NCBI GenBank assembly: GCA_034437655.1
Contig: DAOTTU010000072.1
Span: forward strand, 10,556 to 74,555
Origin: J027 sp034437655
GTDB lineage: Bacteria; Chloroflexota; Anaerolineae; Aggregatilineales; J027
DNA: 64,000 nt
Reading direction: 5' to 3'
Shown here one piece after another: positions 35,480 through 42,917 of this stretch. Each line of letters opens with the position of its first letter. The stretch's first letter is position 1. The position numbers and the translations under genes were made by a program. Below the pieces are notes generated by a model that was given only the letters and a program-made list of their open reading frames with translations, was not told the DNA's origin and made no database searches.

Positions 35480-36946
35480 TTATGCTCCTGTTTCTACAGC
35501 CTCACGTTGTTCGTCGTACCAGCCACGCCCGGCCGGGGTATTTGGTATTTCGACCTCGCGGGCTGTCAACGCCATTCCTACACGCCCAATCGTAGCGCTA
35601 AGTTGTTGACGTGCCAAGCGTGGCCATTTTTTCCACGCTGGTGCGGTGCTGAGTTGGGTCTTGTGGGCATGAACGGAACTGACCATCCACCGGGTCGCAA
35701 AGCTGTAATATCGGCGTGAGTGCCGCCCGGCAACGCCAAGATCACGGTCCGTGCGCTCGGCCCAGCTTCCCGGTTGAATGACACGCTCAGCCACAGCTTC
35801 ATAGTAACGGGTACCTTTGATGGGGTACGCGACGGTCGTCAGAAAAATGTCAGGGTTGGCGGTCTTGAGATGGTCAATCGTGGCAGCAAGGTCTTGCAGT
35901 GTTTCGCCCTCATAGCCCAGCATGATGAACATTCCCGTCTCAATGCCCCGGTTGCGCAGCGAGTGTGTCATCTGTTGTACAGCTTCGACGGTCGTTTTGC
36001 GCTTCATGGCATCCAGAATCCGCTGTGAGCCACTTTCAGAGCCAATCCACAGCCGCGCACAGCCCATCTCGGCTAAGGTATCAACGATGTCTTCGTTCAT
36101 GCGGTCAGCTCGCGAAATGCATTCAAAGGGGATTTTCAGCCCGCGTTCCTGAAATGCCGTATGCAAACCTTGCAACCAGCGCCAGTTAATGGTGAAAACA
36201 TCATCCACAAACCAGAGTTGGTCGGGTGCATAGCGTTCTTTGAGATAAAGCACCTCATCGGCCACGTCTTCAGGGCTGCGGCGGCGGTGGGTTTCACCAA
36301 AGACGGTATGCGAACACCATGTACACGTAAACGGACAGCCCCGCGCACACGTCAACGACAGACTACCTACGCCGTGATGCTCACGCCAGATATCCACGTA
36401 GTGTTGAATATCAATCGCTTCGCGGTCTGGCCACGGTTGGGCCGTAAGATCGTGAATGTAGGTGCGTGGATCAGTACGTATTAACTGGCCAAGATCATCC
36501 AGGAAGGCAATGCCGTTGACTTCCCACAGGCGGTTTAGCCCATGTCGTGCCAAATGCGGGATAAGCTCTTCTAGCGTGATTTCGCCTTCACCAATGACAA
36601 TGATGTCCGCGCCGTGTTCCAGGTATTGCTGAGCATAATGCGGTGGTTCTGGTCCGCCAAGCACAACCGTTGCACCCAGACTTTTGCAGAACTGCGTCAT
36701 CGCCAGCACACTTTGCTTGGTCATCAAAGTTGTGTAAAGGCCGACCACTGACGGGCGTTCACGTTGCACATAGGCTTTGAAGCTGGCGAAGTCGCTGAAT
36801 GTGGTGTCGAACACCCCGACGCTGAACCCTTTGGCCTTGAGATGGGCTGAAATGTACAGCAAGCCCAACGGCGGGTAAGGACGCATGACCTCTCGCTCGT
36901 GGGGATCGTCATAGAGAAAGTAGCCATGCGTTAATAAAATATCCAT
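35480..36946 (-). CDS. Radical SAM protein with N-terminal B12-binding-like domain (first copy)
   Basis: The 488-residue protein has a Rossmann-like cobalamin-type domain (about 20-135: PYPPLGLLYISAHLKAKG, VVLGGPEPPHY, IVIGEGEITLEEL), followed by the radical SAM barrel with the 4Fe-4S motif CPFTCTWC (C204, C208, C211), WFVDDVFTINW, LWIGSESGSQRILDAMKR and FIMLGYEGETLQD. The C-terminal 100 residues are specific to this subgroup. The DxHxxG cobalamin ligand motif is not seen. Reactions of this BchE/HpnJ-like class include methylation, cyclisation and desaturation; the substrate here is unknown. It is paralogous to the gene at 37490-39001. Confidence 0.87.
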   Translation of the reverse strand: MDILLTHGYFLYDDPHEREVMRPYPPLGLLYISAHLKAKGFSVGVFDTTFSDFASFKAYVQRERPSVVGLYTTLMTKQSVLAMTQFCKSLGATVVLGGPEPPHYAQQYLEHGADIIVIGEGEITLEELIPHLARHGLNRLWEVNGIAFLDDLGQLIRTDPRTYIHDLTAQPWPDREAIDIQHYVDIWREHHGVGSLSLTCARGCPFTCTWCSHTVFGETHRRRSPEDVADEVLYLKERYAPDQLWFVDDVFTINWRWLQGLHTAFQERGLKIPFECISRADRMNEDIVDTLAEMGCARLWIGSESGSQRILDAMKRKTTVEAVQQMTHSLRNRGIETGMFIMLGYEGETLQDLAATIDHLKTANPDIFLTTVAYPIKGTRYYEAVAERVIQPGSWAERTDRDLGVAGRHSRRYYSFATRWMVSSVHAHKTQLSTAPAWKKWPRLARQQLSATIGRVGMALTAREVEIPNTPAGRGWYDEQREAVETGA

Positions 36947-37006
36947 GTTGTACCTTACAATGTTGTTTACAATACGGTTGTGATGTTATGGTGCGGCGTC
37001 GCTGGA

Positions 37007-37231
37007 TTATGTATCTAGTTCAGCAAGACGTTCGAGCAGCTTACGTTCACGCCGATGCGCCCGCAGCAATGCCAGCAACACCAACAGCAATAACAGGCCA
37101 AGGATGGAGACGCCAACCGCTTCTTGCACATTGACATCAACTTCAACATTGTCGCCATACTCAACTGACTCTGGTCCGGACCCATTTGAAGCTGCGTTCG
37201 TAGACGCGCCATTCGCAGGTGATGTATTCAC
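37007..37231 (-). CDS. Single-span mini-protein A in radical SAM run
   Basis: The 74-residue product has an Asn/Ser/Gly-rich N-terminus, an acidic stretch (VEVDVNVQEA), one transmembrane helix (GVSILGLLLLLVLLALL) and a basic, helical C-terminus (RAHRRERKLLERLAELDT). Its start is a GTG overlapping the stop of the preceding gene as GTGA, so the two are translationally coupled. It is clearly related to mini-protein B (span followed by LLALLR-[AS]-HR...LLE). Positive residues after the span suggest the C-terminus is cytoplasmic. No known family is recognised. Confidence 0.7.
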   Translation of the reverse strand: MNTSPANGASTNAASNGSGPESVEYGDNVEVDVNVQEAVGVSILGLLLLLVLLALLRAHRRERKLLERLAELDT

Positions 37232-37470
37232 TTTGCACGCTCCTTTTTGCGCGAAGGTTCTGAATGATGATGGTCAAGGTGGTCTTGCAACTGTTTTTCC
37301 AGTAAGTCGCGGGTGTAACGGTGGCTACGCAGCAGTGCCAGCAACAACAACAAAGCAATCAGCCCCAGGAAAAACGCGCCGAGCGAATCCTGTGCTTCTG
37401 GCGCAAAGTAGTTGTCATTATAGGTGCTGCCGTTGTCAAAATTGAGCCGATCTTTTTCCGTTTCGCTCAT
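37228..37470 (-). CDS. Single-span mini-protein B in radical SAM run
   Basis: The 80-residue product starts MSETEKDRLNFDNGSTYNDN, has one transmembrane helix (about 30-46, FFLGLIALLLLLALL), then RSHRYTRDLLEKQLQDHLDH and a basic tail. ATG 37470 with AGGA 7 bases upstream is chosen over a 36-codon extension. It resembles mini-protein A in length, layout and the LLALLR-[AS]-HR motif, so the two are duplicates. It lies between the two radical SAM genes. A membrane anchor or a modified small substrate are both conceivable. Confidence 0.7.
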   Translation of the reverse strand: MSETEKDRLNFDNGSTYNDNYFAPEAQDSLGAFFLGLIALLLLLALLRSHRYTRDLLEKQLQDHLDHHHSEPSRKKERAK

Positions 37471-37489
37471 GGCTGTGTCCTTAAATTTG

Positions 37490-39001
37490 TCAGGAAATAC
37501 CCGCCATTGGCACGGATAGGTCGGGCGTGCGGTTATTTGGCACTGCCAGCGCCTGCAATTTACGCCGCGCCTGTCCAATGGTCAGGGTATGATAAACCAT
37601 CGCAGCCATACGCCGCCAACTTTGCGGTCGTACCATGCTCAGTTTACCACGACGCAACAGCATTGACGTGCGCCGGGCCCGAAATTCTTTATGCACAACC
37701 CGGTGTAGCTGCCGATAAAACTCGGTACTAAACGAGCCTTCGTAGAGCATGGCGAGGTCTTCAGAGTCTTGCCAGTTGGTTTTCGTCTTCAATTCGGTTT
37801 TCACACGTTCATAAAAGGGGGTGCCCGGCAGCGGATAACTGACCGAAATGCCAATGTCGTCTGGCAACAGGTCGCGCACCATTTGCAGCGTCGCTTCAAT
37901 GTCGTCGTGATCCTCGCCCGGGTAGCCGAACTGGAGGAAGAAACCGCTATGGATGCCCACCTCTCCCAGTTTGCGCCGTGCCTCGTAAATCTGCTCAACA
38001 CTGGTGCCTTTGTCCATCGCATCGAGGATTTTCTGCGAGCCGCTTTCCGCGCCGATCCAGATACTCTGCGCACCAGCACGGTGCATTGCTTCAACGGTGT
38101 CATCTTTCACCAGCAAATCTGCGCGTGAAAGGCATTTAAATGGTGTGCGGATGTCACGGCGTTCGATTTCGTCCGCAAAGGCTTGAATCCAGCCCGGTTT
38201 TAGCCCCATGATGTCATCGGCAAACCAGATATGGTCGGGTTGTAGCGTTTCGTGCAACCATTCCAGCTCAGCAGCAACCTCTTGCGCTGAACGAACGTTG
38301 TAGCGCTGCCCCCAGATGGGTTTAGCACACCAGTTGCAGTGAAACGGGCACCCGCGTGTGGTGACCATATTCACGCTGTAGTAGCCGTGGTGGGTGCGCC
38401 AGAGATCACGATAGCGTGGCACATCAACCAGATCCCATGCCGGGAAGGGCATATCATCCAGCGTTTTCATCACAGGACGCGGCGCGGTGATGACTGTTTC
38501 GCCCGGCGTAGCGTCTGCACGATAGGCTAACCCGGTGACCCCATTGAGCGTCATAGCGCTCTGCCCTTCAAGCACCAGCAACAATTCACGCAGGGTTTGT
38601 TCCCCTTCGCCGCGCAGCACATAGTCTGCCCCGGCGTCGAGGTATTTGGTGTAGTGGTCGGTGGCATCTGCGCCGCAGACAATCACGGGAATATCACGCT
38701 GTTTGGCCATGTCAATCATGTTAAAGGCCGCCGCGCGCATATTGAGCAGACACATTTTGCTGAGGTAGTTAAAGTTGTCTTCAAACAGCACCGCATAGCG
38801 CGGTTGAGCCGTTTGCAGGGCAACGTCCCATTCTGCTTCGGAATCGGCTAACATAGCATCGAACAGTGCCACCGTGTAGCCTTGCTCACGCATATAACTG
38901 GCGGCGAACATTGTGCCCAACGGTGGATAAGGTTGCATGGCAGCGTAGAGTTTCGGGTCAAAGCGCAGAAAGTAGCTCTGGCCAAACAAAATATCGGTCA
39001 T
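37490..39001 (-). CDS. Radical SAM protein with N-terminal B12-binding-like domain (second copy)
   Basis: The 503-residue protein has the same layout as the copy at 35480-36946: a cobalamin-type Rossmann domain (PYPPLGTMFAASYMREQGY, VIVCGADATDHYTKYLDAG, YVLRGEGEQTLRELL), then the radical SAM barrel with TTRGCPFHCNWCAKP (CxxxCxxC), IWFADDIMGLKPGW, IWIGAESGSQKILDAMDKG and FFLQFGYPGEDHDD. It is the first gene of the seven-gene run and is divergent from the flippase. The usual DxHxxG ligand is absent here too. Substrate unknown. Confidence 0.87.
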   Translation of the reverse strand: MTDILFGQSYFLRFDPKLYAAMQPYPPLGTMFAASYMREQGYTVALFDAMLADSEAEWDVALQTAQPRYAVLFEDNFNYLSKMCLLNMRAAAFNMIDMAKQRDIPVIVCGADATDHYTKYLDAGADYVLRGEGEQTLRELLLVLEGQSAMTLNGVTGLAYRADATPGETVITAPRPVMKTLDDMPFPAWDLVDVPRYRDLWRTHHGYYSVNMVTTRGCPFHCNWCAKPIWGQRYNVRSAQEVAAELEWLHETLQPDHIWFADDIMGLKPGWIQAFADEIERRDIRTPFKCLSRADLLVKDDTVEAMHRAGAQSIWIGAESGSQKILDAMDKGTSVEQIYEARRKLGEVGIHSGFFLQFGYPGEDHDDIEATLQMVRDLLPDDIGISVSYPLPGTPFYERVKTELKTKTNWQDSEDLAMLYEGSFSTEFYRQLHRVVHKEFRARRTSMLLRRGKLSMVRPQSWRRMAAMVYHTLTIGQARRKLQALAVPNNRTPDLSVPMAGIS

Positions 39002-39089
39002 GGTTTGCGTACCTAACAGTAAGTTTACGTTCTCAATTTATAAGCGTTTCATTAGTCCTTATCATATAAGAAAGTGGGACAAACGGCAA

Positions 39090-40310
39090 ATGCAACGTCT
39101 GTCACAAAATGCGATTATTTTGCTCCTTAACAACGTTGCCACGGCTGTCCTCGCTTTTGGGCTCACGATTCTCATTTCACGCGGGCTGGGCGATAGTGCT
39201 TTTGGGCAATACGCCGCCATTATGGCGTGGGTGCTGCCGCTGACCCTTGTGGCTGATTTTGGCTTGAACACCCTCATCACCCGCGACGTTGCTCAACAAC
39301 GTTCCGCTGCGCGCTATTATCTGCATCAGTCACACCCGTTGCGGCTACTCGTCGGTGGGATGGTCGTGGGGAGTGTCTGGTTGCTGGCTCCGTTTTTGAG
39401 TGATGAGCCGCTGGTGGTCACCGGGCTGCGCGTGGCCATTCTGCTGGCAGTCATTGATGCGTTTTTTGGGAGCTATACCGCTGTCTTCCGTTCCTGGGAG
39501 CGTTTCTGGCCGATTCTACTACTTAACACCGGGTATTTGTTGCTACAGGTACTCAGCGCAGTAGTTATCATCACACACGGCGGGGATGTCGTCGCCTTGA
39601 TGGTAGCAATCGTCGTAGCGGACATTGTACAACTTCTGGTTACATGGTTGCTGTGGCGGCGGTGGCGGCACGATTACCCGTCAGCCTCAGACCAGCCGCT
39701 CGCACCCCATGCACTCCTGACCCAAACCACACCTTTTGTAATCGCAGGTGTGCTGGCGATGCTTCAGATGCGCGTGATGATTATCTTGCTAGATCAATTG
39801 CTAAGCACAGCCGCCGTTGGATGGTATGCAGCCGCTTTTCGTCTTGTGGAAGCAGCGCGGCTTGCACCGAACGCACTTTTCGTGGCACTGTTCCCACGGC
39901 TGAACGCGCTGGTTGAGTCTCCACAACAATTTCTTGCATTGATGCGTTGGTCAGCACTGGGGGTAAGCGTCTACAGCATCAGTTTTGCATTAGCCATGCT
40001 CTTGCTCGGTGATCGCGTTATTGACCTGCTTTTTGGGGGGGAATTTGCGCCGGCCGCTGCTATACTAGGTGTGCTGGCGTGGACGCTGTTGCCGGGTACA
40101 TTACGGGCATTGTTGACGCTCTACTACTACGCCTATAGTGCCGAACGCTGGGTGAATGGTTGCCTGCTGCTGGCACTAATCGTACAGATTATCGCCGGGT
40201 TGGTGCTGGTACCGAGGTACGGGGTGGCAGCGGCCGGGTGGGCTGTTATTATCGGTGAAAGCAGTCTGGTGCTATGCTTGGCGTTGAAGCGGCACTCTGT
40301 TCTAAAATAA
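39090..40310 (+). CDS. Polysaccharide flippase (MATE/Wzx-type, oligosaccharide exporter superfamily)
   Basis: From ATG 39090 the 406-residue protein starts MQRLSQNAIILLLNNVATAV and has about 12 hydrophobic segments. The N-terminal GLTILISRGLGDSAFGQYAA and the LNTLITRDVA loop are typical of Wzx/RfbX-like flippases that move lipid-linked sugars across the membrane. A 30-codon N-terminal extension to 39000 would overlap the divergent radical SAM start and lacks flippase character. It might serve the polysaccharide genes at 49-57 kb. Confidence 0.87.
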   Translation: MQRLSQNAIILLLNNVATAVLAFGLTILISRGLGDSAFGQYAAIMAWVLPLTLVADFGLNTLITRDVAQQRSAARYYLHQSHPLRLLVGGMVVGSVWLLAPFLSDEPLVVTGLRVAILLAVIDAFFGSYTAVFRSWERFWPILLLNTGYLLLQVLSAVVIITHGGDVVALMVAIVVADIVQLLVTWLLWRRWRHDYPSASDQPLAPHALLTQTTPFVIAGVLAMLQMRVMIILLDQLLSTAAVGWYAAAFRLVEAARLAPNALFVALFPRLNALVESPQQFLALMRWSALGVSVYSISFALAMLLLGDRVIDLLFGGEFAPAAAILGVLAWTLLPGTLRALLTLYYYAYSAERWVNGCLLLALIVQIIAGLVLVPRYGVAAAGWAVIIGESSLVLCLALKRHSVLK

Positions 40311-40354
40311 AGTTGCATCAATTATTGGTAGTTACTCAATTTGTGGAGGTCTTC

Positions 40355-41482
40355 GTGAAGCACTTTCTTCCATATCGCAAGAAAATCTGGCCAGTTTTGC
40401 TTTTGTATTGTGCGCTCGCGCTGGTTGGTTGCGAAGAAGACCCGACTGAAGAACCGCCAACAATTTCAGCCGCACAACTGGTGACCACCACCCTACAACC
40501 GCCACTGGTGACACAAACACCCTTGTTCACCGCCACATTGACACCCAGTGTCTCGCCAACGGCTTCCGCAACGCCAACCGCTTCCAGCACCCCAACACCG
40601 ACCACACCCCCACCCACCGAACGCCCGACCCCGACCCCAACCCTCGGCGGGAGCGTTTCAGAAGATGGGGCTGACACCAAGCGCGTGCGCGAAGGTCCCG
40701 GTACCACTGACTTTGACACGCCTTTGTCGCTGGTATCCGGTGAACCGATTGGCGTGCTGGGCTATGTCGATAACGACATTGGTGAGCGCTGGTATCAGAT
40801 CGCTTATCTGGACGAAGAAAGCGGCGACTATGAAATCGGGTGGATGCGTAGCGACCTTGTTGATATCGAAGACGCCGAGGCCGTGCCCGAGATCACGTTT
40901 GGACTGACGACTGACCCTGATGCAGATGGCACCCCGGTTGCTGAAGATAATGAGGATTCGACCCTGACCACAACACCGGGCACCCTGCCGCCCTTTGAAA
41001 CAGCCGTGCCCGAAGAAACTTACACCCCGCTGCCAACGGACGATACCGAGCTTGACCTGACTGCGCTCAGTGATCTCAACATTCGCGCCGAACCGGGTAA
41101 TAATCGTCTATGTGAAGTTTCGCAGGCGCCCCCCGTCACCGATGACGATACCATCAGCATCTTCTGGAGCTGGTTTGTTACTGACCCTGAACTTATGCAA
41201 GACCACATCCGTACAGTGGACTATCAGATCACCCTGAACGGGGCTGTTCTTGAAGACTGGGACCGCTTCCGGCGGCCGATGTTCCAGGACCCTGAAGAAG
41301 ACCGTAACTGGACGGTGTACTGGTATGTACCCATCGGTGAGCTTGAACCGGGTGAATATACACTGGCGTATCAGGCCACCTGGTCAGAAGCCATTTTCGA
41401 CGGTATCGCGGACTTTGGGCCTGGCACAGACAATGAAACCGAAACGGGACAATGTACGTTTACCGTTGTTGCTGCACCCTGA
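40355..41482 (+). CDS. SH3-domain lipoprotein with Thr/Pro linker
   Basis: The GTG at 40355, preceded by GGAGG at 5 bases, gives a 375-residue product with a lipoprotein signal ending ALALVGC (Cys about 26). A Thr/Pro/Ser-rich linker (about 45-100) leads to a bacterial SH3-like domain (about 105-170, KRVREGPGTTDFDTPLSL, GERWYQIAYLDE, IGWMRSDLVDIE), a second acidic linker and a C-terminal beta domain. It should be extracytoplasmic. It forms a pair with the following gene (31-base gap), and both converge on the alpha-2-macroglobulin gene. No enzymatic motif is present. Confidence 0.78.
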   Translation: MKHFLPYRKKIWPVLLLYCALALVGCEEDPTEEPPTISAAQLVTTTLQPPLVTQTPLFTATLTPSVSPTASATPTASSTPTPTTPPPTERPTPTPTLGGSVSEDGADTKRVREGPGTTDFDTPLSLVSGEPIGVLGYVDNDIGERWYQIAYLDEESGDYEIGWMRSDLVDIEDAEAVPEITFGLTTDPDADGTPVAEDNEDSTLTTTPGTLPPFETAVPEETYTPLPTDDTELDLTALSDLNIRAEPGNNRLCEVSQAPPVTDDDTISIFWSWFVTDPELMQDHIRTVDYQITLNGAVLEDWDRFRRPMFQDPEEDRNWTVYWYVPIGELEPGEYTLAYQATWSEAIFDGIADFGPGTDNETETGQCTFTVVAAP

Positions 41483-41513
41483 TAATCGTGAAACTTGTTA
41501 AGGACAGAGCGCA

Positions 41514-42812
41514 ATGGCTAGCCAAGGTATCAGCGAAGAACTTGAACAACTTGTAGTTGAACTAGATAACGGTCCCAAAGCCCAGCTTGAAGCTATTGAG
41601 GGCATGTGGCAGTTACGTGACCCAGACGCCATTCAGTTTTTGGTCATGGTCTATGAGAACGCAGAAGATATGTTCGATGACACAGCCGTACGCCAAAAAG
41701 CGGGCGAAGTGCTGGGGCGTTTTAAGGGGCTGATGGAGCAACGCGCCAGTGGTGAAGCCGCTGAAGAGCCAGCTGATGACACAAAACGCAGTGGCCGTGG
41801 CCTGCGCACTCTATTGACGGTCACGTTGCTATTGTTTGCTGCGGCTAATGTTGCACTATTCGTCATAAGTGGGAACGACAGTGAAGGTGATTCGACTGTG
41901 GCTGGAGGTGACCCGGCCGAGCTACGGATGAGTTTGCTGCAAGCGATGGAAACAGATATGGAGCAAACGGAAACCATTGCCCGTGACCTTCGTAGCCGCG
42001 CTATTGACTTTGATGATGGTCTTGAATCGCTGGATTCGCTGTGTGAACGCCCGGTCGAAGATGCCCCTGCGCCAATTCAACTTTCTGAACAAGAACAGGG
42101 GCTTTTCCCCGACATTCAGCAGCTTGCCACCCGCCCAACAGGTGAATATCGTTTTGCGCTGGCAGGGCTCGGTGCGTCGTTGGGAATCTGGAATGCGGCT
42201 TGTGAATCTGATGATACTGTCCTCGATTCAGGGCGTCTCATTGATAGCACCGTGACCACCATTGATGCTGCTATTGCCGCTCGTGAAAACGACATCAGCA
42301 CATTGATGACAACGCCCTTTGAAACACCCACACCTTCCGTAGAGCCATCGCCCACCACCCCGCCAACACCAGAGCCAACACCCACCCCCGCCGCACGTGA
42401 ACGTGAGGAAATTGTGCAACTTATTGTGCAACAGCCGCAGCGCATGCAAGCTGACGCACAGGAAATCCTCAACCGGGTGAACGCTATCAATACCGGCGCC
42501 CGCGTCAGTGAACAATGTGATTCGGCGGTATTCTGGAATCCTCCCGGTGTTACAGCCCTGCTACGACCAGCGGAGGTCGAGCAATATCCTGACATTGCCG
42601 AATATGGCGCGAATGAGAATAGCTCATTCAACACTTTGTTAGATTTGCTGGACGAGCTTAAGGTTGGCTGGCAAGAAATGTGCGACCAGAATAGTGCTTC
42701 CGCAGCCAGACTATCAACGCTTGAAATCCAGGGTGAGCGTGTTTTGAACCGGGTACCCGCTGCCCAGAGCGAGGTCGATACAACTTTCGCTGCTGCTGCG
42801 GTGGAACAATAA
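41514..42812 (+). CDS. Membrane protein with N-terminal HEAT-like domain
   Basis: The 432-residue protein has a cytoplasmic helical N-terminus (residues 1-78, LEAIEGMWQLRDPDAIQFLV) resembling HEAT repeats, one membrane span (about 99-119), and a large outer part (about 125-432) with helical segments split by a Pro/Thr-rich linker (TPTPSVEPSPTTPPTPEP). No enzymatic motif is seen. It follows the SH3 lipoprotein gene by 31 bases and ends before a bidirectional terminator. Its role is unknown. Confidence 0.65.
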   Translation: MASQGISEELEQLVVELDNGPKAQLEAIEGMWQLRDPDAIQFLVMVYENAEDMFDDTAVRQKAGEVLGRFKGLMEQRASGEAAEEPADDTKRSGRGLRTLLTVTLLLFAAANVALFVISGNDSEGDSTVAGGDPAELRMSLLQAMETDMEQTETIARDLRSRAIDFDDGLESLDSLCERPVEDAPAPIQLSEQEQGLFPDIQQLATRPTGEYRFALAGLGASLGIWNAACESDDTVLDSGRLIDSTVTTIDAAIAARENDISTLMTTPFETPTPSVEPSPTTPPTPEPTPTPAAREREEIVQLIVQQPQRMQADAQEILNRVNAINTGARVSEQCDSAVFWNPPGVTALLRPAEVEQYPDIAEYGANENSSFNTLLDLLDELKVGWQEMCDQNSASAARLSTLEIQGERVLNRVPAAQSEVDTTFAAAAVEQ

Positions 42813-42847
42813 GCGATACCTCGCCTGCAAACTCCCTGAAAAACCTG

Positions 42848-42882
42848 ACGGGCCACAGCCGTGTTGCACTGTGACCCGTTTT
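42848..42882 (+). terminator. Terminator between convergent genes
   Basis: ACGGG-C-CACAG (42848-42858) pairs with CTGTG-A-CCCGT (42869-42879), with one C/A mismatch and a 10-base loop, followed by TTTTG. On the opposite strand a TTTTT run lies 4-8 bases past the stem, so it can serve both convergent genes. Confidence 0.75.
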
Positions 42883-42917
42883 GTTGTCGGCTGTATATTG
42901 ATTGCAGCGTTACGCCG

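Noticed and set aside
33323..39001. Hopanoid biosynthesis operon
   Set aside because: The SDR and radical SAM proteins resemble HpnA/HpnJ types, but no squalene-hopene cyclase, HpnH or squalene synthase is in the window.
40540..40640. Repetitive C/A-rich tract suggesting a direct repeat
   Set aside because: It encodes the Thr/Pro-rich linker of the SH3 lipoprotein; the repeats are codon-level low complexity.
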